A DNA stretch of 64,000 nucleotides from Streptococcus gallolyticus (GCA_019794795.1 JAIMFC010000003.1:1-64000); one strand, 5' to 3'; positions 9,987-19,024 are shown, numbered from the stretch's first letter. Notes: generated by a model from the sequence alone, not told the origin. Program-made: numbers and translations.

Positions 9987-10556
9987 TTATCCGTTAAACT
10001 TTCTCATTACAATATCAAAATCAGACTCTTGTAAATAAAACTTTACAGCTTGGTCAACTTTTTCTAAAGTATTGCTAATCGTAATAGCATCATCTCCGTG
10101 AAACTTACTCATAACATGATCAATCACTGACATTTTACCTTGTGGTCGACCAATTCCTACTTTCAAGCGATCAAATTCTTGCGTTCCAATATGTGCAATG
10201 ATGGATTTAATCCCATTGTGTCCACCAGCAGAACCTTTTTGACGGAAGCGAAGTTTTCCAACTTCCATATCCAAATCATCATAAATGACCAGCAAATCTT
10301 CTACATCAAGACCATAATAAGACAATAAAGCATGCACTGCTTCACCAGATTTATTCATAAATGTGGTGGGTTTGACAAAATAAACCTTCTCACCATTGAT
10401 AAAGGTACTTCCGATTTCAGCTTTAAATATTTTATCTTCTGTAAAGTTTACATCGATTTCCTTTACAAGTCTGTCAACTGCCATAAATCCAACATTATGC
10501 TTGGTATCTTTATACTTTGAACCAGGATTTCCCAGCCCGACAATCATTTTTACCAT
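9987..10556 (-). CDS. pth: Peptidyl-tRNA hydrolase
   Basis: Recycles peptidyl-tRNAs dropped from ribosomes. The 189 residues contain the family signatures [19 protein letters not shown] (catalytic His) near the start, [15 protein letters not shown], and [27 protein letters not shown] with the catalytic Asp region. It is between ychF and mfd, as in most streptococci, with a hairpin separating it from ychF. Confidence 0.97.
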   Translation of the reverse strand: MVKMIVGLGNPGSKYKDTKHNVGFMAVDRLVKEIDVNFTEDKIFKAEIGSTFINGEKVYFVKPTTFMNKSGEAVHALLSYYGLDVEDLLVIYDDLDMEVGKLRFRQKGSAGGHNGIKSIIAHIGTQEFDRLKVGIGRPQGKMSVIDHVMSKFHGDDAITISNTLEKVDQAVKFYLQESDFDIVMRKFNG

Positions 10557-10576
10557 ATTTTCCCTTTCTAAAATAA

Positions 10577-10611
10577 AGCCAAAAGGGTTGGAAATAACTT
10601 TCCAACCTCCT
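10577..10611 (-). terminator. Hairpin after ychF
   Basis: Perfect 9-bp stem GGTTGGAAA/TTTCCAACC (10586-10594, 10599-10607) with a 4-base loop, followed on the minus strand by CTTTTGGCTTTATTTT. The T tract is imperfect, so it may be a partial terminator between ychF and pth. Confidence 0.6.
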
Positions 10612-10629
10612 CTATTTATCTAATTTTCC

Positions 10630-11745
10630 TTAAACGTTGAAGCGGAATTCCATGATGTCACCATCTTGGACCACGTATTCTTTTCCTTCTTCACGAAGAC
10701 GACCAGCTTCCTTCACCGCTTTTTCAGAACCGTAGTGCATTAAATCATCGTAACTCATGGTCACCGCACGGATAAAGCCACGCTCGAAATCTGAGTGAAT
10801 GATACCAGCTGCTTGCGGTGCTTTAATACCACGTTTAAAGGTCCAAGCACGCACTTCTTTTTCGCCTGCTGTAAAGTAAGTTCCAAGACCAAGAAGATGA
10901 TAAGCTGCACGCGTTAATTTATCGACACCTGACTCTGTCAAACCAATCGCTTCTAAAAACTCGGCCTTATCTTCATCATCAAGTTCTGAGATTTCTTCTT
11001 CTGCACGCGCTGAGATAACGACTACTTCTGCATTCTCAGTTGCTGCAAATTCACGAATTTGTTGCACATATTCGATACTATCTGGATCAGCAACCTTGTC
11101 TTCATCAACGTTAGCTACGTAAAGAACTGGTTTTGTTGTGAGAAGGAAGAGTCCTTTTACTACTGCTTGTTCTTCTGGTGTAAATTCAAGCGTACGAGCT
11201 GATTTACCATCCTCAAGAACTGGTTTGATTTTTTGAAGCACGTTGAATTCGGCAACAGAATCCTTGTCTTTTTGTGTACGCGCCATCTTCTCAACACGCG
11301 CATAGCGTTTATTTACAGACTCAAGGTCCGCCAAAATCAATTCTAAGTTAATAGTATCAATATCAGCTAAGGGATCCACAAAGGCATCTTCACGCCCTTG
11401 CTCACGCATAACATTTTCATCATCAAAGGCACGAACTACATGAACAATAGCATCCACTTCACGGATATTAGCCAAGAATTTATTTCCAAGACCCTCACCT
11501 TTTGAAGCCCCTTTAACGATACCCGCGATGTCAGTGAACTCGAAAGTTGTAGGAACTGTCTTCTTAGGTGTAATCAGTTCTGTCAATTTTTGCAGACGTT
11601 CATCTGGTACCTCAACGATACCAACGTTTGGTTCGATGGTCGCGAAGGGATAGTTGGCTGCTTCCGCTCCTGCTTTTGTAATTGCGTTAAATAGGGTTGA
11701 TTTACCAACATTTGGCAAACCAACGATACCTGCTGTCAAAGCCAT
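10630..11745 (-). CDS. ychF: Redox-regulated ATPase YchF (Obg-like)
   Basis: Obg-family NTPase that binds ATP and associates with ribosomes. The 371 residues open with the P-loop GLPNVGKSTLFNA, followed by the G2/G3 region TIEPNVGIVEVPD and DIAGIVKGASKGEGLGN, a coiled-coil segment, and a C-terminal TGS domain ending in a YVVQDGDIMEFRFNV stretch typical of YchF. The position next to pth is conserved. Its stop is about 10 bases from the plus-strand start of nothing else; it is transcribed leftward from its own region after the terminator at 11798. Confidence 0.96.
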   Translation of the reverse strand: MALTAGIVGLPNVGKSTLFNAITKAGAEAANYPFATIEPNVGIVEVPDERLQKLTELITPKKTVPTTFEFTDIAGIVKGASKGEGLGNKFLANIREVDAIVHVVRAFDDENVMREQGREDAFVDPLADIDTINLELILADLESVNKRYARVEKMARTQKDKDSVAEFNVLQKIKPVLEDGKSARTLEFTPEEQAVVKGLFLLTTKPVLYVANVDEDKVADPDSIEYVQQIREFAATENAEVVVISARAEEEISELDDEDKAEFLEAIGLTESGVDKLTRAAYHLLGLGTYFTAGEKEVRAWTFKRGIKAPQAAGIIHSDFERGFIRAVTMSYDDLMHYGSEKAVKEAGRLREEGKEYVVQDGDIMEFRFNV

Positions 11746-11797
11746 TCTTATAGTCTCCGTTCAAAATTTTCAATCATAACTATTATAGCAGAATTCA

Positions 11798-11826
11798 AAC
11801 AAAAAAGCTTGCTCTATAGCAAGCTT
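11798..11826 (-). terminator. Intrinsic terminator upstream of ychF
   Basis: Perfect 8-bp stem AAGCTTGC/GCAAGCTT (11805-11812, 11819-11826) with a 6-base loop, followed on the minus strand by TTTTTTG. It ends the transcript that carries the decayed HTH gene; the stop codon of that gene lies in the stem. Confidence 0.85.
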
Positions 11827-12129
11827 ATCCGAAAACTTTGGGCAATATTGTCGGTAAAAACCAGGAAAGAAAACCTCCAACTGGAAAAATAATCCACCAA
11901 TAACCTGCAATTAGGTGATAAAAGGTCAGCTAAACTTCTTTTTCAACTTTTTCCGCTACTCGTTCCACCCTTACTTCTGGTTCTTTTCCTAAAATCAATT
12001 CATCCAAAGATACTTCAAAAATCTCAGCCAATTTCACCAGTTTTCCAAATCTGGTGTTGCTTCATCATTTTCATATTTAGAAATAGATTGTCTTGATACA
12101 AAGAGTTGTTGTGAAAATACACTTGTCAT
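11825..12129 (-). pseudogene. Decayed XRE-family regulator with C-terminal membrane segment
   Basis: From the ATG at 12127-12129, with an intact AAGGAGG site, the reading starts MTSVFSQQLFVSRQSISKYE, the second half of an XRE helix-turn-helix; the first helix (about 15-20 codons) seems deleted. After PDLEN a one-base deletion in an A run breaks the frame. The next frame continues KLVKLAEIFEVSLDEL, the expected sequence, then reaches an in-frame TAG at 11930-11932. Past it the same frame encodes YHLIAGYWWIIFPVGGFL, a membrane segment, to the stop at 11825. Intact relatives are HTH regulators with a short membrane tail. Three lesions make it non-functional. Confidence 0.8.
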
Positions 12130-12215
12130 AGTAAACCTCCTTGTTTGTCTCTATTTTAGAATAAAAGTGCACTTCTGACTAGTACTTTTCTATGCAACCT
12201 AAGGTTGCGCCAAGT

Positions 12216-13097
12216 TTAGAGATAAATTCGACGAGTTTGGGCTGTCAAACTCAGTTTCTGACTCTTGACAATTTCCCCGTCAATTTCAAGGATACTACCA
12301 TCTGGAATAGTCAGAGTAGCACTTTCCAGTATTTCATGCTGAAGGTAACCTGATATTTGGTGTTTTTTTAAAACGAGAGCTAAGAGAATAGTCAAACGTT
12401 TCCAGAATGTTTCTCCCTTAGCATAAACAAGATGTAGATGTGAGTCATAAACAGTTGACGTTGGCCAAATCATAATCCCACCACCAAAATAAGTATTATT
12501 AGCGACAGAGAAAAAGTAGACATCTTCTAATTGCAGAGTTTCTTGCTGATTTTTCTGAATGTTGACACTTGCAATAGGATTCTTAAGAAGAGATAGAACC
12601 GCAATAAAAATATAGGTCAATTTTCCAAGATACAAACGGTTCAAAACACATTTTATGTTAGAATGGGCGGCTTCATTTACCACCCAAGCAGCAAAACCAA
12701 GATCCAAGCTATTTAACAGAATACCTTCTTCATCTGCAAAAACGGTAATTTCTCGTGTATTTCCATTTTGAAGATTAACAATCGTCGTTGCCAAATCTGG
12801 TAACTGAAGAGCACGCGCAAAATCATTGCCAGAACCGACTGGATAATAAGCAAAAGGAATGTCTTCGGGTAAATGATAGAGAACTTTTGACAAAGTCCCA
12901 TCTCCACCAATAACAATGAATTGGTCTCCCTTTTTCCATGTTTGTAAGGCTAATTGAACTTGATTTTTTTCATCATCAGGACAAGTTGTAAAGAAAATTT
13001 TCTTTTCTAAATGAGGATACTTCACTTGAATTTCTTCCACAATATCAACTGCCAAATGAGCACCAGCATGAGGATTTGCAATAATATAGACTGTCAT
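12216..13097 (-). CDS. Diacylglycerol/lipid kinase family protein (DgkB/YegS-like)
   Basis: Predicted soluble lipid kinase; in Gram-positives DgkB phosphorylates diacylglycerol released by lipoteichoic acid synthesis, but the substrate here is not shown. The start at 13095-13097 (MTVYIIANPHAGA) gives 293 residues; an upstream in-frame extension is unlikely because it would run through the promoter and terminator. Motifs: NPHAG near the start, VIGGDGTLSKVLYHL and YYPVGSGNDFARAL (nucleotide-binding region of the DAGK catalytic domain), and a C-terminal DGEIV strand. There is no Shine-Dalgarno site, and a TATAAT lies 9 bases before the ATG, suggesting a leaderless mRNA. Confidence 0.88.
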   Translation of the reverse strand: MTVYIIANPHAGAHLAVDIVEEIQVKYPHLEKKIFFTTCPDDEKNQVQLALQTWKKGDQFIVIGGDGTLSKVLYHLPEDIPFAYYPVGSGNDFARALQLPDLATTIVNLQNGNTREITVFADEEGILLNSLDLGFAAWVVNEAAHSNIKCVLNRLYLGKLTYIFIAVLSLLKNPIASVNIQKNQQETLQLEDVYFFSVANNTYFGGGIMIWPTSTVYDSHLHLVYAKGETFWKRLTILLALVLKKHQISGYLQHEILESATLTIPDGSILEIDGEIVKSQKLSLTAQTRRIYL

Positions 13098-13106
13098 AAT
13101 GGGTTT

Positions 13107-13140
13107 ATTATAACAGAAAAAGACTTCCAACGGAAATCTT
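13107..13140 (-). promoter_or_regulatory. DUF554 terminator overlapping the dgkB-like promoter
   Basis: Minus strand: hairpin AAGATTTCC-GTT-GGAAGTCTT (one G:U-type pair; 13140-13120) followed by TTTT, then the extended -10 TGTTATAAT with TATAAT at 13112-13107. The -10 ends 9 bases before the ATG at 13097, so transcription should begin about 2-3 bases before the start codon. Terminator and promoter are therefore fused in about 35 bases. Confidence 0.7.
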
Positions 13141-13159
13141 CCTCTTATAAAAATAATGC

Positions 13160-13852
13160 TCAGACTACAGCAAAAATCAAGGCTGGAAGCATGTTTGCTA
13201 TCTTGATTATTTTCCCAAAAATCAAATTCACACCGACACAAAAAATTAAAATAGAACCTACTAGTGATAAATAATCCAAGGCGAGAGTTGTCATAATGGG
13301 GGCTATAAAACGTGCTAAAATCGTCATTGAGCCTTGAAATAGAAAGATTGGAATGGCTGAAAAAATAGCTCCTTTTCCTTTGGAAACTGTCAAAATCAAG
13401 ACAATCATGAGATCTAAGACAGCTTTTGCTGCTAAAATACTATAATCTCCCGTCAAGCCTTCCGTAATCGAACCAACAACTGCCATAGCACCGATACAAA
13501 TCGTCAAAGAAGTCGTCACAAAAGCATCAACAAAACCGTGTTCGCCCTCACTTTTTGTCACGCGCTTGAGCCAAATTTCTAAATTTTCAAATCCTTTTTC
13601 AATATTGATGATTTCTCCTATCAATGTTCCTAGAGTTAGACATAAAATCATCATACTTGAGCTAGTTTCAAGCTTTCCTTGACTGATATGAAGCATCTTT
13701 CCAAGAGCACCTGCAATCCCTAAGAATAAAACTGCTACTCCACTGACTTTCATCAAGGAATCTTGTAAATCCTCAGAACATTTTTTTCCTAACAAACGAC
13801 CAGCCAAACCACCAATGAAAACTGCCAAGGTATTAATCAGTGTGCCAATCAT
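13160..13852 (-). CDS. DUF554 integral membrane protein (YdfK-like)
   Basis: A 230-residue protein with about six to seven hydrophobic segments and the conserved DUF554 opening MIGTLINTLAVFIGGLAGRLLG. Further family-like stretches are TIAGALIGEIINIE-type residues near 85-95 and SITEGLTGDYSIL. The biochemical role of the family is not known; a transport role is often guessed. Its ATG overlaps the stop of the DUF951 gene as ATGA, so the two are translationally coupled. Confidence 0.85.
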   Translation of the reverse strand: MIGTLINTLAVFIGGLAGRLLGKKCSEDLQDSLMKVSGVAVLFLGIAGALGKMLHISQGKLETSSSMMILCLTLGTLIGEIINIEKGFENLEIWLKRVTKSEGEHGFVDAFVTTSLTICIGAMAVVGSITEGLTGDYSILAAKAVLDLMIVLILTVSKGKGAIFSAIPIFLFQGSMTILARFIAPIMTTLALDYLSLVGSILIFCVGVNLIFGKIIKIANMLPALIFAVV

Positions 13853-14055
13853 ATTTTCTTATCCTTTAAGACTGTTTTTAATCGTTTTTCAAAATCATGT
13901 CGACTCATCATCACCAAATGATCACAATTTGTACAACGGATTTTTATATCTGCCCCTAAGCGCTTTATTTCCCATTCATTGGCTTTTTTTCCAGTAGATT
14001 TTATCGTACATGCATGGGGCTTTTTCATTTCTACCAAACTTCCTAATTGATACAT
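13849..14055 (-). CDS. DUF951 small protein
   Basis: Sixty-eight residues starting MYQLGSLVEMKKPHAC, with the family core KKANEWEIKRLGADIKIRCTNC and a pair of CxxC-like cysteines (C16, and CTNC), suggesting metal binding. It is a conserved neighbour of dnaN and ychF in streptococci; function unknown. A good GGAGGAAAG site precedes the ATG, and a TATAAT promoter lies at 14079-14084, directly after the dnaN terminator. Confidence 0.9.
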   Translation of the reverse strand: MYQLGSLVEMKKPHACTIKSTGKKANEWEIKRLGADIKIRCTNCDHLVMMSRHDFEKRLKTVLKDKKI

Positions 14056-14078
14056 CTCACTTTCCTCCTACATGTTTG

Positions 14079-14111
14079 ATTATAGCAAAAAGAACTTCCT
14101 TTTGGAAGTTC
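14079..14111 (-). terminator. dnaN terminator followed by DUF951 promoter -10
   Basis: Minus strand: GAACTTCC-AAAAG-type loop-GGAAGTTC stem (14111-14092) then TTTTTGC and TATAAT (14084-14079). The hairpin ends the dnaA-dnaN transcript 6 bases after the dnaN stop, and the -10 for the DUF951-DUF554 transcript follows at once. Confidence 0.75.
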
Positions 14112-14116
14112 CTAGA

Positions 14117-15253
14117 CTAGTTCGTACGAACTGGTGTAATAAGTTGTACCAGGTCATTTATCTCATTATTTGGTAGCAAGGTAAATGGACGTACTGGCGA
14201 AATAAAGCTGATTTTCACTTGGTCGCTATCGATTGCTTTTAGAGCTTCAATAAGGTAAGTTGGGTTAAAGCTAATCACCAAGTCTTCTCCAACTACTTCA
14301 AGTGTATCTAATTCTTCATTTACTCGACCAACTTCTGGAGAGTTTACATGAGCTGATACCAAACTATTGGCAATTTCTAATTTAACTGTTCCATTTTGAG
14401 TGGCATTTGATAAGAGACGGGCACGTTCCATTGCTTGGCGAAGGTTGGCAGTATCAAAAACTGCAACCGTATTAAATTCTTTTGGAATCAAACGATCTGT
14501 ATCTGGGTAAGTTCCTTCCAATAAGCGCGTGTAGAAGCTGATATGCTCGCTACGGAAAAGCAACTGATTGTTTGAGAAGAAGACTTCAACAGTTTCAATA
14601 TCATCTGTAAATACCGCTGCAAATTCACGAAGAGAACGACTTGGGATCACCACGTCAAAGTTATCACCTGCTTTTTCTAGGGTCAACTTACGCTGGCTCA
14701 TACGGTGTGAGTCTGTAGCAACTGTTTTAAGGGCTGTATTGTCTGTCAAAACAAAATGAACACCTGTTAAAATTGGACGACTTTCCTGAGTTGAAGCTGC
14801 AAAGGCTGTTTCATTAATGGTTTGTTTGAGAACTTTTGTCTCCAACACTAAAGGACTTGAAGTTGGTACTTCTTGTAAACGTGGGTATTGCTCTGCTTCT
14901 TTTCCTTTAAGAGTAATTTCTGATTTACCACTGGTCAAAACAACTTGTTTTTGTTCAATCTCTTTGAACTCAAGAATGACATCTGGCAAGCTTGATACAA
15001 TATTGATGAAAAATCCTGCTTCCAATAAAATAGAACCTGTTTCTGAAATCAAAAGACCTGCATTTTCATCTTGAACAGAGATAAAGTTCTCAATTGAAAT
15101 TTGACCATTAGAACCTGTCAAAGAAATTCCTTCTTTATGAACCTCAATTTTGACAGTTGAAAGAACAGGGATAGCATTTTTGTGACTGATAGCTCTTTTG
15201 GTAATATTTAAGGCTTGAAGAAAAACAGTTTTGTTAATCGAAAATTGAATCAT
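14117..15253 (-). CDS. dnaN: DNA polymerase III sliding clamp, beta subunit
   Basis: Processivity clamp of the replicative polymerase. The 378 residues make the usual three-domain length. Recognisable segments: the opening MIQFSINKTVFLQALN, DSHRMSQRKL in the middle domain, and the C-terminal VLISFNPTYLIEALKAIDSD-type strand followed by a C-terminal LITPVRTN, which is the usual MP(V/M)R(L/T/P) end. It lies directly downstream of dnaA with a 156-base spacer holding DnaA boxes. Confidence 0.97.
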   Translation of the reverse strand: MIQFSINKTVFLQALNITKRAISHKNAIPVLSTVKIEVHKEGISLTGSNGQISIENFISVQDENAGLLISETGSILLEAGFFINIVSSLPDVILEFKEIEQKQVVLTSGKSEITLKGKEAEQYPRLQEVPTSSPLVLETKVLKQTINETAFAASTQESRPILTGVHFVLTDNTALKTVATDSHRMSQRKLTLEKAGDNFDVVIPSRSLREFAAVFTDDIETVEVFFSNNQLLFRSEHISFYTRLLEGTYPDTDRLIPKEFNTVAVFDTANLRQAMERARLLSNATQNGTVKLEIANSLVSAHVNSPEVGRVNEELDTLEVVGEDLVISFNPTYLIEALKAIDSDQVKISFISPVRPFTLLPNNEINDLVQLITPVRTN

Positions 15254-15409
15254 GGATTCTCCTTTATTTATTTATATTTGTTAAGGTTAATAGTAATAGT
15301 AGGCTCTGTGTACTCTGTGGAAAAGTAGCCTAAAGCTAGTAATAGCAAGAAAAACAACTTGTTTACACCTTGTGGAAAAGTGTGAAAGTTTTTCTAGAAT
15401 TATCCACAG
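15254..15409. other. oriC segment between dnaA and dnaN: DnaA boxes
   Basis: Contains one perfect DnaA box TTATCCACA at 15400-15408 on the plus strand and two one-mismatch boxes TGTGGAAAA (complement of TTTTCCACA) at 15316-15324 and 15371-15379. The dnaA stop is at 15410. The segment is AT-rich. With the boxes upstream of dnaA it forms the bipartite origin usual in Gram-positives. Confidence 0.85.
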
Positions 15410-16783
15410 CTATCGAATTTTGTTACGGATGGTCGAAATTTCAATCTCTAGATTTTCATCATTCATGAGCATGGTTTTGATTTTATTATAGGCGTGCATA
15501 ACGGTTGTATGGTCGCGATTTCCAAATTCTTTTCCAATTTTTGGTAGAGAATTGTCTGTCATTTCACGCGCCAAATACATGGCAACCTGACGAGCATGGA
15601 CGATATTAGCAACACGTTTCGCACCTTTTAATTCTTTGACGCTGATTCCATAGAAATTCCCCACTTCTGCTTGAATCTTATCAATTGGAATGATCATATT
15701 TTGAGGACTAGTTTGTTTCCGTGATCGAATAGCTTCAGCAGCAATATCTACTGTGATTGTTGCCAAATGACGTAGAGTTGCAATTAGATGAATATCCTTA
15801 AGGGCACCCTCTAAGTCACGGACATTGGAATCAAATTGACCGGCCAGGTAGGCTAAGGTATCATCAGTAAACTCATATGGATAGTCTTCACATTTATTGC
15901 GTAAAATAGCGATTCGTGTCTCAAAATCAGGGGGTGTGATTTCACTAGTCAATCCCCATTTGAAGCGCGTGACAAGCCGTTCTTCCAAATTTTCCAAGTG
16001 ATCAGGATTGCGGTCACTAGTCAGGACAATCTGCTTACTTTTATCATGGAGGGCATTAAAAGTATTGAAAAATTCTTCTTGGGTAGTTGCCTTATTGCTG
16101 AGAGATTGAATATCGTCGATCAAGAGCAAATCAAGATTGCGATAGGTATTCTTAAATGCTTCCATTTTGTTGAGACGTAAGTGCTCTAGAAAGTCATTAA
16201 TAAATGTTTCAGAAGCTACATATTTGATGCGGGCATTTGGATTATTTTGTAATACCTTATTTCCAATGGCATTGAGCAGATGGGTTTTCCCTAGACCCGG
16301 TCCACCAAAGATAAACAAAGGATTATAGAGCTCACCTAAGTTATCCGAAACAGCTAGTGCAGCAGCTTTGGCCCATTGGTTATTGTCTCCTTGGACAAAG
16401 TTTTCAAACTGATATTGTGGTTTTATATCGGAGTGAACAGGCTGAATAATTGGCTGACTAGTTGGTTGTTCAGGGAGAATGACCTGTACAACAGGTTGCG
16501 CAGCAACTGGAGTCTCACTCTGCCTACTAGGTAATTCAAAGACATATTGTACTTCTAGCGGAGCATTATAGATTTCAAAACCGGCGGTTAGGAGAATATC
16601 ATTGAGGTTCTTCTCCCAAAAATATTGCTTAACAGAACTATCTAAATAAATAGTGGTCTTTGCCCCCTCAATTTGTACTAAGCGAGCTTCTGAGATATAA
16701 AAATCATAAGCGGCTTGATTAAGATTAAGATGTTCTTTGGCTAATTGTATAATTCGTTCCCAAAATAATTGTTCTGGGTTCAT
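15410..16783 (-). CDS. dnaA: Chromosomal replication initiator DnaA
   Basis: AAA+ initiator that binds DnaA boxes and opens oriC. The 457 residues show an N-terminal DnaD/helicase-interacting domain I, a Gln/Pro-rich linker (about 90-115), AAA+ Walker [12 protein letters not shown], Walker B LLLIDDIQ, and domain IV with the signature [15 protein letters not shown]. The N-terminal domain ([19 protein letters not shown]) differs clearly from the pneumococcal one, one reason not to call this S. pneumoniae. A GGGGGAGAAA site precedes the ATG. Confidence 0.98.
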   Translation of the reverse strand: MNPEQLFWERIIQLAKEHLNLNQAAYDFYISEARLVQIEGAKTTIYLDSSVKQYFWEKNLNDILLTAGFEIYNAPLEVQYVFELPSRQSETPVAAQPVVQVILPEQPTSQPIIQPVHSDIKPQYQFENFVQGDNNQWAKAAALAVSDNLGELYNPLFIFGGPGLGKTHLLNAIGNKVLQNNPNARIKYVASETFINDFLEHLRLNKMEAFKNTYRNLDLLLIDDIQSLSNKATTQEEFFNTFNALHDKSKQIVLTSDRNPDHLENLEERLVTRFKWGLTSEITPPDFETRIAILRNKCEDYPYEFTDDTLAYLAGQFDSNVRDLEGALKDIHLIATLRHLATITVDIAAEAIRSRKQTSPQNMIIPIDKIQAEVGNFYGISVKELKGAKRVANIVHARQVAMYLAREMTDNSLPKIGKEFGNRDHTTVMHAYNKIKTMLMNDENLEIEISTIRNKIR

Positions 16784-16985
16784 ATTTCTCCCCCTTTCTA
16801 TTGATTTTTGTTCTTCTAGTTTATCACAAAATCAAAAAGTTTTCCACAAGATAAAAAGTTTTTCACACTGTTTATAAAAGTTTTCCACAAAATGTGAATA
16901 AATAAAGAAAAAGCCTGTTTTATCGGCTTTTTTCTAACTATTTATTGTGTATAAAACTGTTTATGATGATTTTTTCTCCACAAGC
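16784..16985. other. oriC segment upstream of dnaA: DnaA boxes and AT-rich DNA
   Basis: Two one-mismatch boxes TTTTCCACA at 16840-16848 and 16881-16889, with weaker matches TTATCACAA (16821-16829), TTTTTCACA (about 16858) and TTCTCCACA (about 16974). The stretch between the dnaA start and the parB stop is very AT-rich and contains the parB terminator at 16908-16933. The dnaA promoter must lie here but no single -35/-10 pair stands out. Confidence 0.8.
16908..16933 (-). terminator. parB terminator
   Basis: Stem AAAAAGCC/GGCTTTTT (16908-16915, 16925-16932) with a 9-base loop and T tract in either direction; it separates parB from dnaA. Confidence 0.8.
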
Positions 16986-17747
16986 CTATTTTAAGCTTTG
17001 GATAATTCTTTCAAATTCTTCACTAGTTGCAAAAGAAATTGTTAGACTTCCTTGTCCATTTTTTTGCTGTTTAATTTTGACAGAAGTCCCTAATTTTTTT
17101 CGTAATTTCTCTTCTTCTTCTTGGATAAAAATATTCTGTTGTTTGAACATTTTGTCTTGTTTTTTTTCAGCTAATAGTTGTTCCAATTTTCGGACGCTAA
17201 TATCGTTGGTTTTAATTTTCTGCAGCCAGTTTACTTGGTTTTCTTCATCAAGTGGTACTAGAAGACGAGCATGTCCTTGAGTAATTTGTCCCTCTTCTAC
17301 GGCCTGAATCAGCGGTTGAGACAGATTGAGTAAGCGGATGATATTGGTAATATAGGGACGTGATTTTCCCATGATTTGAGCAATTTCATCATGAGTTAGT
17401 CCTTTTTGAAGGAGTTTTTGATAAGATTTAGCTTCTTCGATAGGATTCAGGTCTGCGCGTTGTAAATTTTCAATAATAGACTGATAAAGCATGTCTTGAT
17501 CAGAGAGTTCTTTTACGACTGCAGGAATTTTTTCTAAGCCAGCTAATTGACTTGCTCGCCATCGTCGTTCTCCTGCCAATAGTTCGTAGCCGAAAATAGC
17601 TGATTTTCGAACAATGATTGGTTGGATGAGACCATTTTCCTTTATAGAGTGAGCTAATTCAGCGAGTTTTTCATCATCAAAATGCAATCTAGGCTGGTAA
17701 GGATTCGGTGTGATATCACTTATTGACAGGTATTCAAATGCTTCCAT
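16986..17747 (-). CDS. parB: Chromosome-partitioning protein ParB (Spo0J)
   Basis: CTP-dependent DNA clamp that loads on parS sites and recruits condensin to the origin. The 253 residues open with an N-terminal ParB/Srx domain (NPYQPRLHFDDEKLAELAHSI), the GERRWRAS box, the central HTH (THDEIAQIMGKSRPYITN) and a C-terminal dimerisation segment. No parA precedes it, as usual in streptococci. The ATG at 17745-17747 has no Shine-Dalgarno sequence and is 7 bases from a TAGAAT -10. Confidence 0.95.
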   Translation of the reverse strand: MEAFEYLSISDITPNPYQPRLHFDDEKLAELAHSIKENGLIQPIIVRKSAIFGYELLAGERRWRASQLAGLEKIPAVVKELSDQDMLYQSIIENLQRADLNPIEEAKSYQKLLQKGLTHDEIAQIMGKSRPYITNIIRLLNLSQPLIQAVEEGQITQGHARLLVPLDEENQVNWLQKIKTNDISVRKLEQLLAEKKQDKMFKQQNIFIQEEEEKLRKKLGTSVKIKQQKNGQGSLTISFATSEEFERIIQSLK

Positions 17748-17754
17748 AAGGCAT

Positions 17755-17798
17755 ATTCTAGCAAAAAAAATGTAACTTTACAATATTGTAAAGTTACA
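17755..17798 (-). terminator. htrA terminator fused to parB promoter
   Basis: A perfect 28-bp palindrome (17771-17798; arms TGTAACTTTACAAT/ATTGTAAAGTTACA) followed on the minus strand by eight T residues terminates htrA. The next bases are GCTAGAAT: the extended -10 TGCTAGAAT has TAGAAT at 17760-17755, and the parB ATG is at 17747. The initiation point is expected within a base or two of the ATG. Confidence 0.75.
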
Positions 17799-17813
17799 TT
17801 GACAAATTGACGA

Positions 17814-18998
17814 TTAATTTGAAGAGAGAGCTTCTGTAGATTTGGTCAACTGAACCTTGACAGTTTCTTTTTTCCCATTACGTACATAGGTAATGGTGAT
17901 ATTGTCCCCTATTGAATGCTTGTAAAGAGCACTTTGAAGATCACTTGTGTTGGCGATGTCAGTATCTTCAATTTTTGTAATGACATCATATTTTTCTAAT
18001 TTTCCATCAGCTGGAAGTCCTGCTTGGGTAGAAATAACCAAGACACCGGATGTTAATTTACTATCAGTTAGGCCAGCTGTTCGAAGTTGCTTAGTAGACA
18101 AGTCAGTTAGATTAAACATACGAATACCGAGTGCTGGGCGGCTGACTTTTCCATTTTTCTCTAATTGATTAATGATTTGTACTGCATCATTGGCTGGGAT
18201 TGCAAAGCCCATTCCTTCGACAGAAACACTAGAGCTTGATGTTGTAATTTTACTTGAAGTGATCCCGATGACTTGCCCCTCAATATTGATAAGTGGGCCG
18301 CCAGAATTACCAGGATTGATTGCTGTATCGGTTTGAATTGCATTGGTTGAAATTGTTTGTCCATCTTCAGATTTTGAAGTAACAGTACGGCTGAGACTAG
18401 AAACGATACCTTGTGTAACAGAATTTGCATAGGTTGTTCCCAATGGGCTGCCGATTGCGATTGCTGTTTCACCAACATTGATAGAGTCAGAATCAGCAAA
18501 TGTAGCTACAGTTTTAACCTTATTGGCAACAATTTTGATAACTGCGATATCAGAATAAGTATCCGCTCCGACAAGCTCGCCTTCAACTTTTTCACCAGAA
18601 GCTAACTGAATATCAATTTTTTGTGCATCAGCAATCACGTGATTATTGGTAACAATATAAGCATGATTGTCTTCTTTTTTATAAATCACTCCCGAACCTT
18701 CATTGGCAACAGCAAGTTCGTCTGAAGATTCTGGAGCAGTCCCAAAGATAGAGTTAGCATTATTGGCATTAGCCTGGTAATTTATCACAGATACGACAGC
18801 ATCTTGGATGGTCTTAACAGCCTTTGTCACAGAAGTTTGATTGTCGTAGGTAACATTGCTGACGGACGTTGTTGTGCCCGAACTTGTAGTGGATGTACCG
18901 TTATGAGTAGGTTGCAAGAGAGGATAGGTCAACATTCCTGCAATACCGCCTAAAAAACCAACAATAAAAACGATGGCAAGTTTGATGTATTTTTTCAT
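17814..18998 (-). CDS. htrA: Membrane-anchored serine protease HtrA (DegP-like)
   Basis: Surface quality-control protease. The 394 residues begin with an uncleaved-type membrane anchor (about 5-26), a Ser/Thr-rich linker, the trypsin-like domain with catalytic His in VTNNHVIADA, Asp in DTYSDIAVI and Ser in TAINPGNSGGPL, then one C-terminal PDZ domain (GIRMFNL to the end). The AAGGAGG ribosome site precedes the ATG. The promoter has a CiaR-type repeat, matching the known CiaRH control of htrA in pneumococcus. It sits next to parB at the origin as in other streptococci. Confidence 0.96.
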   Translation of the reverse strand: MKKYIKLAIVFIVGFLGGIAGMLTYPLLQPTHNGTSTTSSGTTTSVSNVTYDNQTSVTKAVKTIQDAVVSVINYQANANNANSIFGTAPESSDELAVANEGSGVIYKKEDNHAYIVTNNHVIADAQKIDIQLASGEKVEGELVGADTYSDIAVIKIVANKVKTVATFADSDSINVGETAIAIGSPLGTTYANSVTQGIVSSLSRTVTSKSEDGQTISTNAIQTDTAINPGNSGGPLINIEGQVIGITSSKITTSSSSVSVEGMGFAIPANDAVQIINQLEKNGKVSRPALGIRMFNLTDLSTKQLRTAGLTDSKLTSGVLVISTQAGLPADGKLEKYDVITKIEDTDIANTSDLQSALYKHSIGDNITITYVRNGKKETVKVQLTKSTEALSSN

Positions 18999-19024
18999 GG
19001 AAATCCTCCTTATTATTTACATTT

